Assembly: GCF_026241105.1 (NCBI RefSeq) | Contig: NZ_JAPFFT010000001.1 | Coordinates: forward strand, 434,001 to 498,000 | DNA from: Arthrobacter rhizophilus | Lineage (GTDB): Bacteria; Actinomycetota; Actinomycetes; Actinomycetales; Micrococcaceae | Length of the DNA stretch: 64,000 nucleotides | Direction: 5' to 3' | In this document: positions 43,495 through 51,453 of the stretch, one piece after another | How positions within the stretch are numbered: the stretch's first letter is position 1 | How the letters are laid out: the number at the start of each line of letters is the position of its first letter | Program-made: the position numbers and the translations under genes | Notes under the pieces: generated by a model | The model's input: the letters and a program-made list of their open reading frames with translations, nothing else | Told to the model about the DNA's origin: nothing | Database searches by the model: none

Positions 43495-46055
43495 GCACCC
43501 AGGAAGCCCAATTGTCCAAGGACCAAGCATCCGTGCACGAGGACGCCAAGCCCGCACGGAAGATGGTGGCAGCGCTCGTTCGGGCCCTGGTTGGAAACGT
43601 GGGTGCACACATTGGTGCAATCCCCTTCACCGTGCTGGTGCTCGCGCTCTACCTGCTTACTCCAGCGATCTTCGATCCCGACGTCGCGTCCAGCCCTGAT
43701 GCGTTGAGGCACCTCACCGGCGTGAGTGGTGGCGGATTGAAGTCAGGGGACTGGTGGTCCATCTGGACCTCGATGTTCTTTGCTGTCAATCCCTTCGACT
43801 ACGTTACGAGCTCGCTGCTGCTCGTCGTGCTATTGGGGTCCTCAGAGCGCAAATTGGGATGGTTCCGCACGGCCGCAGGGTTCCTTGGTGGCCAGTTTGC
43901 CACGGTCACTGCTTTCCTGCTGGTGGTCCAGGTCGCCGCCTACGCCGACGACGGCTGGTTGGGACGGATGATGGACGCCAGCACTTCCGGTCCCCTTCCC
44001 GCAACCCTCTTCGTCTCGATGGCCGCCAGCGGTCTTCTTCCCACGCTGTGGCGCCGGCGGCTCAGGGCGACAGTTGTGTCATTGGCACTTCTCCTGGTCC
44101 TCTACGTTGGCGATCCCTCGGCTGTCATGGCGCTCACCGGTGCGCTGGTAGGACTGGGGGGCGGTCTCTGGCTCCAACTCGACCAGGGCATACCACCGAG
44201 CCATCGCGCAACCAGGCGTGAGACGCGAAACCTGTTATCACTCATGGTGGCGATTTTCGGCGTCGGACCCCTCGTAGCCGGCGCCGTGCGGAGCCCCGCG
44301 GGGCCGTTGGCATTGCTCCGTGAGATGGTCCTGAACCCTGTCCCCACACTCACGCAGCTGCAGGCCAACTGCGGCGGCACCGTGGACATCAAATGCCTGG
44401 AACTTGGACGCCAGGGCTATCCCGGCCCAGCCGGAGTAGCCCTGGCCGTCGTACCCGCATTGCTTCTCCTCATTTGTGCGGTGGGCATGCGTCAAGGGAG
44501 GCGCTTGGCGCTGAAGATCGCCATTGGCGTACAGCTCGGTGTGGTGGCACTGTCCTTCGCCTACCTGGTTTTGTTTGCCAGCATTCCGCACTTTCCAGGA
44601 CGTGCCCGCACCGTGGTCCTGGGGTCCGCAGTGTTCCATATCCTGACCCTCGCGCTGGTTCCTCTCATCCTGGCAGTTCTGCTTTTCCTGTTCAGGGGCA
44701 ACTTTGTGGTGGCGTCGAGGGCGCTTCTTCGCCGAAAGATGGCGTTGCTGGCTGGCGGAACGTGGGTTGTATTGGCGAGTGCCTACACAGGGGCCTGGCT
44801 CGGCTCGGGCGGCATGGCGCACGACGGCGGCGTCTTGGGGCTCGTTGCCGAACTCGCCCGGCAATATCTCCCCCTGCCGATACCGACGGCTTTTGGGCGA
44901 GTGTTCGCCGAGCGGAGCGCCGCCGAATCAATATTGTTCGCCTGGTCGGGGATTATTTTCTGGCTTGTGGCACTCGCCGCGGTGTGGATGCTGCTCCTCA
45001 AGCGGCAACACGGTCCTGGCGGCGACGATCCGGCCCGGCAAGTGGCAAGGGATTTGGTCAAGCGCGGCGGAGAGTCCCTCTCCTGGATGGCGCTATGGGA
45101 GCCGAACAAGTTCTGGTTCACTCCCGGAACGGACGCCGGGATTGCCTACCAGCAGCATGGAAACGTTGCACTGACCCTCGCCGGCCCGTTCGGCGTTCCC
45201 GAACAGGCCCGCGCCGCGACCGAAGGTTTCCTCGACTACTGTGCGGACCACGCATTGGTGCCGTGCCTCTACTCCTGCACCGAGGAATTGTGGCCGATGT
45301 TGCAATCCACGGGATTTCGCCGTATTGCCGTCGCCCAGGAAACCCGGCTGTTCATCCGCGACCTCGAGTTCACGGGCAAAGCATGGCAAAATGTCCGCAC
45401 AGCCAAGAACCGGGCGCTCAAAGCCGGCGTTGAAGTCCGGTGGGGACGCTATTCAAAGTTCTCCCAGCACATCCGTTCCCAACTTGGCGAGGTGTCAGAA
45501 GAATGGGCCGCCAGGAAGAAAGTACCTGAAATGGGCTTTACCCTGGGTTCCCTCGACGAGCTGATGGACGACGACGTGCTGTGTTGCATAGCCGTCGACA
45601 GCAAAGGGTTTGTCTACGGGGTCACCAGTTGGCTTCCGGTGTTTCGTGAGGGTCGAGTGGTTAGCTGGACATTGGACTTCATGCGCCGGCGCGGTGATGC
45701 GTTCCCGGGCATCATGGAATTCATGATTGCCTCAGCAGTGCAGGAGTTGCGTCACGGCGTGGAGGTCATTTCCCTGTCTGGTTCGCCGTTGGCCGGGGAT
45801 CCCGAGGAGTTCTCCAGCGGGGACGCCGGTATGGCGGGCATTCTCGACCTTGTTGGAAGGACCTTGGAACCTGTTTACGGATTCCGATCGCTGGCGCGCT
45901 TCAAATCCAGGTTCCAGCCCGAGTACAGGACCCTCTATATGTACTACCAGGACAGCTTGGAGATTCCCGCGATCGGCGCTGCGCTAAGCCGGGCATATTT
46001 GCCAGGGCTGTCCGTTCGGCAAACTGCCAGGCTTCTTCGCACCCTCGTTGCCTGA
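43491..46055 (+). CDS. MprF-like aminoacyl-lipid synthase (DUF2156) with large membrane domain
   Basis: An 854-aa protein. Residues 40 to about 510 are a multi-helix membrane domain; residues 520-854 are a DUF2156 domain as in MprF/LPG synthases, which transfer an amino acid from aminoacyl-tRNA to phosphatidylglycerol or diacylglycerol (FWFTPGTDAGIAYQQHGNVAL, FTGKAWQNVRTAKNRALKAG, VISLSGSPLAG). The first part of the membrane domain reads like a rhomboid fold (DWW at 87-89, ERKLG at 119-123, GDPSAVMALTGALVGLGGG at 207-225) but without catalytic Ser and His. The amino acid carried is unknown. Start ATG overlaps the esterase stop. Confidence 0.85.
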   Translation: MSTQEAQLSKDQASVHEDAKPARKMVAALVRALVGNVGAHIGAIPFTVLVLALYLLTPAIFDPDVASSPDALRHLTGVSGGGLKSGDWWSIWTSMFFAVNPFDYVTSSLLLVVLLGSSERKLGWFRTAAGFLGGQFATVTAFLLVVQVAAYADDGWLGRMMDASTSGPLPATLFVSMAASGLLPTLWRRRLRATVVSLALLLVLYVGDPSAVMALTGALVGLGGGLWLQLDQGIPPSHRATRRETRNLLSLMVAIFGVGPLVAGAVRSPAGPLALLREMVLNPVPTLTQLQANCGGTVDIKCLELGRQGYPGPAGVALAVVPALLLLICAVGMRQGRRLALKIAIGVQLGVVALSFAYLVLFASIPHFPGRARTVVLGSAVFHILTLALVPLILAVLLFLFRGNFVVASRALLRRKMALLAGGTWVVLASAYTGAWLGSGGMAHDGGVLGLVAELARQYLPLPIPTAFGRVFAERSAAESILFAWSGIIFWLVALAAVWMLLLKRQHGPGGDDPARQVARDLVKRGGESLSWMALWEPNKFWFTPGTDAGIAYQQHGNVALTLAGPFGVPEQARAATEGFLDYCADHALVPCLYSCTEELWPMLQSTGFRRIAVAQETRLFIRDLEFTGKAWQNVRTAKNRALKAGVEVRWGRYSKFSQHIRSQLGEVSEEWAARKKVPEMGFTLGSLDELMDDDVLCCIAVDSKGFVYGVTSWLPVFREGRVVSWTLDFMRRRGDAFPGIMEFMIASAVQELRHGVEVISLSGSPLAGDPEEFSSGDAGMAGILDLVGRTLEPVYGFRSLARFKSRFQPEYRTLYMYYQDSLEIPAIGAALSRAYLPGLSVRQTARLLRTLVA

Positions 46056-46058
46056 GAA

Positions 46059-46124
46059 CCCAACTAACTCGCATTTGTTGTCGTTTTGACGGCTCATAGC
46101 GACAACAAATGCGAGCCAGTTGGG
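46059..46124. repeat. 25-bp palindromic element after the MprF-like gene
   Basis: Arms 46059-46083 (CCCAACTAACTCGCATTTGT at its start) and 46100-46124 pair at 23 of 25 positions, with a 16-nt loop. It is 3 bp beyond the stop codon. I recall similar ATTTGTTGTCG palindromes between genes in Arthrobacter relatives; not verified. Confidence 0.75.
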
Positions 46125-46131
46125 AAGGAGA

Positions 46132-46162
46132 AAGGGGTCCCGCATTCTGCGCGGAACCCCTT
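46132..46162 (-). terminator. Terminator of the cold shock gene
   Basis: AAGGGGTCCCGC (46132-46143) pairs with GCGGAACCCCTT (46151-46162) at 11 of 12 positions, 7-nt loop, with TTTCT following in the minus-strand direction. Confidence 0.65.
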
Positions 46163-46197
46163 CCTTGAACCTGCCAGGCAGAATTCAAGCAGTCAAA

Positions 46198-46401
46198 CTA
46201 GACGGCGGTTACGCCGGTGGCCTGCGGGCCCTTTGCGCCCTGACCGATCTCGAACTGAACACGCTGGTTCTCGTCGAGGGTGCGGAATCCGCCGGTCTGG
46301 ATCTCGGAGTAGTGGACAAAGACGTCGCCTTCTGCGTCGTCCGGGGTAATGAAGCCGAAGCCCTTTTCAGCGTTGAACCACTTGACGGTGCCCAGTGCCA
46401 T
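46198..46401 (-). CDS. cspA: Cold shock protein (CspA family)
   Basis: A 67-aa single-stranded nucleic-acid binding protein with RNP1 KGFGFITP (13-20) and RNP2 VFVHYSEI (27-34). Acts as an RNA chaperone. Monocistronic, with its own terminator and a long upstream region. Whether cold-induced or constitutive cannot be told from the sequence. Confidence 0.95.
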   Translation of the reverse strand: MALGTVKWFNAEKGFGFITPDDAEGDVFVHYSEIQTGGFRTLDENQRVQFEIGQGAKGPQATGVTAV

Positions 46402-46693
46402 TTTTGTTTCTCCTCATTGTGGAACTATTAAGTCCGGCACACCGCGTGCCGACCTTGGTTACTCCGCGAGAAGACCTGGTATTCCGTCCAAGCCAGGCTT
46501 GGTTGGCTTCGCAGGAGCTTCACGCTCGCAACACGTCTTGCGAGCATGAATCACACCTACACAAAGACTGCTACAACACTTTCATGGCGGCTACTGGAGG
46601 TCAACGGTCTGTTCGGGAATTCCGACAAATTTTAAGTAAAAAGAAGGTAACGGAAGAAAGCGGCTCCCGCCATTGGGCGTTTGCGAATTCGGC
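46402..46693. promoter_or_regulatory. Upstream region of the cold shock gene (292 bp, no gene)
   Basis: On the minus strand TTGACC (46599-46604) could be a -35 box, which would give a leader of nearly 170 nt, usual for cspA-type genes. It is less GC-rich than the surroundings around 46550-46640. No gene is recognised. Confidence 0.4.
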
Positions 46694-47941
46694 CTAGGCC
46701 AGCCAATCCCCATTGCGCAATACGCCCGCGAGTTGCAGTTCTTTGTCCACGACTACCAGATCGGCCCGCAGGCCCCTTCGAAGGCCGCCGAGTTCATCGG
46801 AGAGTCCCAAGACTGCGGCTGGAACCGCCGTCGCCGACGAAACGGCGTCGGCGAGCCGGACTCCGGCTGCAACGGTGCGCCGGACGACGTCGAGCATGGT
46901 GGCAGTACCGCCGGCGATGGAGCCGGTGGCATCCAAGGTGGCCACGCCGTCCGTCACGGTCACCGGCGAGGGGCCCAGCATGTAGTTTCCGTCGGAGAGT
47001 CCCGCTGCTGCCATTGAATCGGTCACGAGGACAACGTTCGCGGCACCTACCAGCTGAAAAACGGTTGCCACGGTGCTTGGATCGAGGTGGGTCCCGTCCG
47101 CAATCAGTTCCACTACGGCTTTCCCTTCTTGGGCCGTGCGAAGGGAGGCGGCCACGGGGCCGGGGGAGCGGTGGTGCATGGGAGGCATGCCGTTGAACAA
47201 GTGAGTGACAGTCGGCAAAGAGCTGACGCCGTCGAATCCAGCGGATTCCAAGCCCTCGCGTGCCGCGGTGAGCGAGGCAGCAGCCGTTGCGTCGTCGCAA
47301 TCCGTATGGCCAAGTGACGGCGTGACTCCGTGGAACGTCATGAGGTCCACCAATGCTGCGGCGCCGGGAAGCTCGGGGGCATAAGTCATCGTGGCGAGCT
47401 TGCCTGCAGCGGCTTCTACCAGCTCGTTCATGAGATCCAGGTCCGGCTCAAGCAGGTAGGCCGGGTTTTGCGCGCCGCAGCGGGCATGTGAGAGGAAGGG
47501 TCCCTCCAAGTGGATACCCGCCACAAGCCCTTCATCGGCCAAACGCACGTATAGCTCGATGCCGCGGAGGAGGTCCTCCCGGGACGCCGTGACCATGCTG
47601 GCGAGCAAGGTTGTGGTTCCGGACCGGTGCAGGAAATCGATGGCCTTGCGCGCCGAGGATTCGTCGGCCCCCGGGAAGTCGCCACCGTTGCCGCCGTGGC
47701 AATGCAAATCCACGAAACCGGGAACGATGTAACGTTCCGTGGGGAAATCCGTCCGCGGCGTTTCCTCGAAGCCTTCAAAGGAAGCTTCGTGGAATTCGGC
47801 GGCCGGCCCGGCAAAGGCGATACGATCGTCCTCCACTGCCACCAGGCCATCTTCGATCACCACGCCGTCACTGACGATCGTTCCGGTAATAAGGTGGCGC
47901 ACAGGCGCAGAAGAAGCTGCAGGCCGGTCTGGGACAGTCAT
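46694..47941 (-). CDS. nagA: N-acetylglucosamine-6-phosphate deacetylase
   Basis: Amidohydrolase of 415 aa converting GlcNAc-6-P to GlcN-6-P and acetate. Metal and substrate motifs are FVDLHCHGGNGGDF, GIHLEGPFLSHARCGAQNP, SLGHTDCDDA, THLFNGMPPMHHR and LVTDSMAAAG. Its product is the substrate of NagB, encoded 10 kb away on the other strand. The ATG is preceded by a leaderless -10 box. No operator typical of GlcNAc regulators was seen. Confidence 0.93.
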   Translation of the reverse strand: MTVPDRPAASSAPVRHLITGTIVSDGVVIEDGLVAVEDDRIAFAGPAAEFHEASFEGFEETPRTDFPTERYIVPGFVDLHCHGGNGGDFPGADESSARKAIDFLHRSGTTTLLASMVTASREDLLRGIELYVRLADEGLVAGIHLEGPFLSHARCGAQNPAYLLEPDLDLMNELVEAAAGKLATMTYAPELPGAAALVDLMTFHGVTPSLGHTDCDDATAAASLTAAREGLESAGFDGVSSLPTVTHLFNGMPPMHHRSPGPVAASLRTAQEGKAVVELIADGTHLDPSTVATVFQLVGAANVVLVTDSMAAAGLSDGNYMLGPSPVTVTDGVATLDATGSIAGGTATMLDVVRRTVAAGVRLADAVSSATAVPAAVLGLSDELGGLRRGLRADLVVVDKELQLAGVLRNGDWLA

Positions 47942-47947
47942 GCTTTG

Positions 47948-47953
47948 ATTCTA
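47948..47953 (-). promoter_or_regulatory. -10 box TAGAAT, leaderless start of nagA
   Basis: TAGAAT on the minus strand is separated by 6 nt from the ATG at 47941. Confidence 0.6.
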
Positions 47954-48015
47954 GTTGCCTGTGGTTGCCTCGGACCCGGTTTAGCCCAGGATGAAGGCGG
48001 GGTCAACCGGACCAC

Positions 48016-48720
48016 CTAGAACAAGCGCGACTCGCTGTCATCTACGCCGCGCATGGCGTCATAGTCCAGGGTGATGCAATCGATTCCACGGTCGTTGGCA
48101 AGGACTTTGGCCTGCGGCTTGATCTGCTGGGCGGCGAAAATGCCCCGTACCGGTGCCAGTAACGGATCGCGGTTGAGCAGCTCGAGGTACCGCGTGAGCT
48201 GCTCGACGCCGTCGATGTCGCCACGCCGCTTGAGTTCGACGGCGACTGTCCGGCCGTCGCTGTCCCTGGCGAGGATGTCCACCGGCCCGATGGCGGTGAA
48301 GTACTCACGGCGGATGAGCGAATAGCCGGCCCCGAGGGTTTCGATCTGCTCGGCAAGAAGTCGCTGCAGGTCGGCCTCGACGCCATCCTTGATGAGCCCG
48401 GGGTCGGTTCCGAGGTCGTGGGACGTGTCGTGGAGGTGCTGGTAGATGTTGATGATGAGCCGGTCATCGGTCTTGGCCGATTGCACTGTCCACTGCTCCA
48501 CCACGCCTTCTTCGACCTCGGTCTCCTCCGGCGTGGTCACACGAAGGGTAGCGGGCGGGCTCATCCAGTTCAGCGGCTTGTAGGAGCCGCCGTCGGAGTG
48601 GACCAGCACCGAACCATCGGATTTGACGAGCAAAAGCCGGGTGGCAAGCGGGAGGTGGGCCTTGAGGCGGCCAACGTAATCAACGGAACAACGGGCTATG
48701 ACGAGTCGCACCCGCTCCAC
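48016..48720 (-). CDS. nucS: Mismatch-specific endonuclease NucS (EndoMS)
   Basis: A 234-aa nuclease of the NucS/EndoMS family, which provides mismatch correction in actinobacteria lacking MutS and MutL. The N-terminal dimerisation domain begins [15 protein letters not shown] and contains [10 protein letters not shown]; the C-terminal RecB-like nuclease has catalytic residues in [12 protein letters not shown] and [10 protein letters not shown]. The C-terminus ends DDSESRLF, with a short hydrophobic tail of the kind that could bind the beta clamp. GTG 48720 follows GGAAG. Confidence 0.93.
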   Translation of the reverse strand: MERVRLVIARCSVDYVGRLKAHLPLATRLLLVKSDGSVLVHSDGGSYKPLNWMSPPATLRVTTPEETEVEEGVVEQWTVQSAKTDDRLIINIYQHLHDTSHDLGTDPGLIKDGVEADLQRLLAEQIETLGAGYSLIRREYFTAIGPVDILARDSDGRTVAVELKRRGDIDGVEQLTRYLELLNRDPLLAPVRGIFAAQQIKPQAKVLANDRGIDCITLDYDAMRGVDDSESRLF

Positions 48721-48756
48721 TTTACTTCCTCTGCCGTTTGCATTCTGCGACTGGGG

Positions 48757-48762
48757 CAGAAT
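48757..48762 (+). promoter_or_regulatory. -10-like CAGAAT before the gene at 48769
   Basis: CAGAAT with 6 nt to the ATG; weaker than the TANNNT boxes elsewhere, and GGAGG within the spacer offers ordinary initiation instead. Confidence 0.3.
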
Positions 48763-48768
48763 GGAGGC

Positions 48769-49101
48769 ATGCCCCGCTCCAACCGCCCCCGACGCACCGA
48801 ATCAGCCAAGGCAAGCTGGAAACGGACAGGCGAGTCGCCGGAACTGGATCTGGAACGCGCCCGTTCGGGCATCGCCCGCAGGGAAAGCGCCCCCGACGGC
48901 GACTGGATGGTCCGGACCATGACCGCACGGAATGCCGAGAAGACCTATATCTGCCCCGGTTGTTCGATGGCCATCATGCCCGGAATCGCCCACTTGGTGG
49001 TGTGGTCCGAGACGCACCTCTTCGGCGAAGCCGCAGGATTGGCGGAACGCCGGCACTGGCACAACAACTGCTGGACAGGCCGCACGTACAGATACCGCTG
49101 A
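48769..49101 (+). CDS. Small putative zinc-binding protein, unknown function
   Basis: A 110-aa basic protein. The N-terminal 45 residues are charged and probably disordered ([20 protein letters not shown]). The rest carries [20 protein letters not shown] and then HWHNNCW, so cysteines and histidines in a CxxC...H...HxxxC arrangement could bind zinc. Proteins of this kind are often labelled ATP/GTP-binding without evidence. It lies 18 bp before a hydrolase gene and is divergent from nucS. I do not recognise its role. Confidence 0.72.
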   Translation: MPRSNRPRRTESAKASWKRTGESPELDLERARSGIARRESAPDGDWMVRTMTARNAEKTYICPGCSMAIMPGIAHLVVWSETHLFGEAAGLAERRHWHNNCWTGRTYRYR

Positions 49102-49106
49102 GCACT

Positions 49107-49112
49107 TAAGCT
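49107..49112 (+). promoter_or_regulatory. -10 box TAAGCT before the hydrolase at 49120
   Basis: TAAGCT followed by 7 nt and ATG; leaderless start possible, although GGAAG in the spacer also resembles a ribosome-binding sequence. Confidence 0.4.
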
Positions 49113-49119
49113 TGGAAGC

Positions 49120-49914
49120 ATGAGTTTCGATCCTGCGTCCCTCGTTTTCAGCCAACCGGAGTCTGCAACTGATATCCGGGCGTCGACGGTTCTGCCGGCG
49201 CGCCGCGAGAACGTGGAGTTCCTCACTGATGACGGCAATCGGCTCGTGGGAGAGTTGGCGTTGCCGGAATCCGGTGAGGTCACGGCAACGTTGATTACCC
49301 TGCACCCGCTGCCTACTCACGGCGGATTCATGGATTCGCACGTCTATCGCAAGGCGTCCTATCGACTTCCGGCACTGGCCGGCGTCGCGGTTTTGCGCTT
49401 CAACACCCGGGGGACGCATTCGCCCCGGGGTACCAGCCAGGGGCACTTCGACGAAGGAATCGGTGAAAGGTACGACGTCGAAGCCGCCGTTCGCTTCGCG
49501 GTGGAACGCGGGCTTCCGAACCGTTGGTTGGTGGGTTGGTCTTTTGGTACTGAGCTGGCCTTGATGTACGGGGCAGTTGAACCTGTGGCGTCCCAGGTGG
49601 AGGGCGCCGTGCTGCTGTCACCACCGCTGCACCGGGCGACTGATGTGCACCTGAAGGAATGGGCCGCCTCGGGAAAGCCACTGACCGTCCTGGTTCCGGA
49701 ACACGACGACTATCTTCAGCCTGCTGAGGCCGCTGAGCGATTCAGCCTGGTGCCCCAGGCCAGTGTCCTGGGGATCGACGGCGCCAAGCACCTGTGGGTC
49801 GGGGAGAAGTATGCGGCACGGGTTTTGGACGAGATCGTCGACGACGTGACGGAAGCCGGCGCGGGACCTCACGGCTTGCCGCGCCAATGGACGGGTCTGG
49901 TAGCTACCGCGTGA
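49120..49914 (+). CDS. Alpha/beta hydrolase
   Basis: A 264-aa cytoplasmic hydrolase. The oxyanion segment is TLHPLPTHGGFMDSHVY, the nucleophile is the Ser in LVGWSFGTEL, and the late motif PEHDDYLQPAEA plus GAKHLWVGEKYA supply the acid and histidine. The pattern resembles small carboxylesterase-like alpha/beta hydrolases that lack a signal peptide. Substrate unknown. Confidence 0.82.
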   Translation: MSFDPASLVFSQPESATDIRASTVLPARRENVEFLTDDGNRLVGELALPESGEVTATLITLHPLPTHGGFMDSHVYRKASYRLPALAGVAVLRFNTRGTHSPRGTSQGHFDEGIGERYDVEAAVRFAVERGLPNRWLVGWSFGTELALMYGAVEPVASQVEGAVLLSPPLHRATDVHLKEWAASGKPLTVLVPEHDDYLQPAEAAERFSLVPQASVLGIDGAKHLWVGEKYAARVLDEIVDDVTEAGAGPHGLPRQWTGLVATA

Positions 49915-49963
49915 CCGGTGGCCGCCGGCTGGCCAGTTGCTTGGCCCCAGGCCATCGCAAGGC

Positions 49964-51154
49964 CTAGTGGCGGTCCTGCCGGATGATGAAGACTTCCTTG
50001 ATCAGCAGCATGATGGCTGCCGCCGTCGGGATGGCAATCAAGGCGCCGAGGACGCCCAGCAAACTGCCGCCTGCAATCACCGAGATCACGGCGACTGCGC
50101 CGGGAACAGCGACCGCCTTCTGCATGATGCGCGGGGAGATGAAATAGGCCTCAAATTGCAGATAGGCGAAGTAGCAGATGGCGTAGATCACGGCCGTTTG
50201 CCACCCGGCGGTCAAGGCCACCAGAATGACCACCACGGCGGCGATCATTCCTCCCACCAGGGGTATGAACGCGAGCAGGGCCACCACGAAAGCCAGAAGG
50301 ACGCTGAACGGGATCCCCAGGATACTCATGACGATGAAAGCGAACAATGCGTTGAGCAAGGCCACACAAACTTGGCCGATCACGTAGTTGCCCACCGAAC
50401 GCGTGATTTCCTCTGACAGAGCCTCCACACGCGGCCTGCGCGAGCGGGGGGCAAGCCTGTAGCCCCACCTCTTCATGGCAGGCAGTGCACCGAGGAAGTA
50501 AAGGCTGAGGACCAGGACGATCAGCGTCCCGAACACGCCGTTGGCCACAGTGGAACCGAAACCGACCACACCGCCGAAGATGCCACCCATGGCGTCCGGG
50601 TTCTTGACGAATTTGTCCAGCTCCTGGCTGATCCTGTCGCGGACGCCGAACTGGCTGTCCAAGGACCGGAAGAAATCGGAATCCACGAAACCGCGGATCC
50701 AATCAGGAGCCTGCCGCACGATCTGCGAGACCTGTTCCACGATCGTGGGGATGAGAGTGCCAAAAAACGCTGCCACCCCGGCAACAACCGCTCCGACCGC
50801 GATGACGACCCCGGCAGGGCGCGGAATCCTTCGTCCCTCAAGCCAACCAACCACGGGATCCAAGCCCAGTGCAATGAACAAAGCGGTCACGATCCATAGC
50901 AACAGCTGGGCGGTATTGGTACCGATGTAGTACAACAATAGAGCGACACCGACGCCGGCCGTGCCCATGAATCCGACATAGAGCGGATGCTGCGCGGACA
51001 TCCTCGGACCGGGGGAGCCGAAGCGCGGACCGCCGGATTCGTCCTGCTCGGCCTCGACTGTTTCATCATGCTCAAGCTCGGGCGGCATCTCGAAACGCAC
51101 CCGCGGCTGTGCGCCCGGAATGGGCTGGCGGAGCCGGCGCACGAAGGAAGCCAT
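49964..51154 (-). CDS. AI-2E family transporter (PerM-like membrane protein)
   Basis: A 396-aa protein with about eight helices in the PerM/AI-2E pattern: paired N-terminal helices (ALLLYYIGTNTAQLLLWIV, LDPVVGWL), a soluble middle part (IVEQVSQIVRQAPDWIRGF), and C-terminal segments FIPLVGGMIAAVVVILVAL and FEAYFISPRIM. Some relatives are ion antiporters or export signalling molecules; the substrate here is unknown. ATG 51154 is preferred because GCGAGGGG precedes it; a GTG at 51262 would add 36 polar residues. Confidence 0.82.
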   Translation of the reverse strand: MASFVRRLRQPIPGAQPRVRFEMPPELEHDETVEAEQDESGGPRFGSPGPRMSAQHPLYVGFMGTAGVGVALLLYYIGTNTAQLLLWIVTALFIALGLDPVVGWLEGRRIPRPAGVVIAVGAVVAGVAAFFGTLIPTIVEQVSQIVRQAPDWIRGFVDSDFFRSLDSQFGVRDRISQELDKFVKNPDAMGGIFGGVVGFGSTVANGVFGTLIVLVLSLYFLGALPAMKRWGYRLAPRSRRPRVEALSEEITRSVGNYVIGQVCVALLNALFAFIVMSILGIPFSVLLAFVVALLAFIPLVGGMIAAVVVILVALTAGWQTAVIYAICYFAYLQFEAYFISPRIMQKAVAVPGAVAVISVIAGGSLLGVLGALIAIPTAAAIMLLIKEVFIIRQDRH

Positions 51155-51453
51155 CAGCCCCTCGCCGTGATCCCTGCCGTCCTGGGCGGACCCGTTGGCC
51201 AAACCATCCAGGCTGGTCCCGGGCTGTTGTTCGGCCGGAGTCGGACCCTTGCGCTCTTTCACGTGTTTTAGCTGCCTTTTCGTTCCGCGTTCAGGCCCCG
51301 GCGGTGCCCGATGTGATGTTGTTCGCCACACTATCAGCAGGCGGGAATTGGCGGATTCCAGGGGCCAAGCGGTGCGCCGGGAGCCTCCGTGGCAGGACTC
51401 CGAACTGACTCTTCGGTAACAAAACCGTTACCCTTGAAGTTCAACGACCGCTG

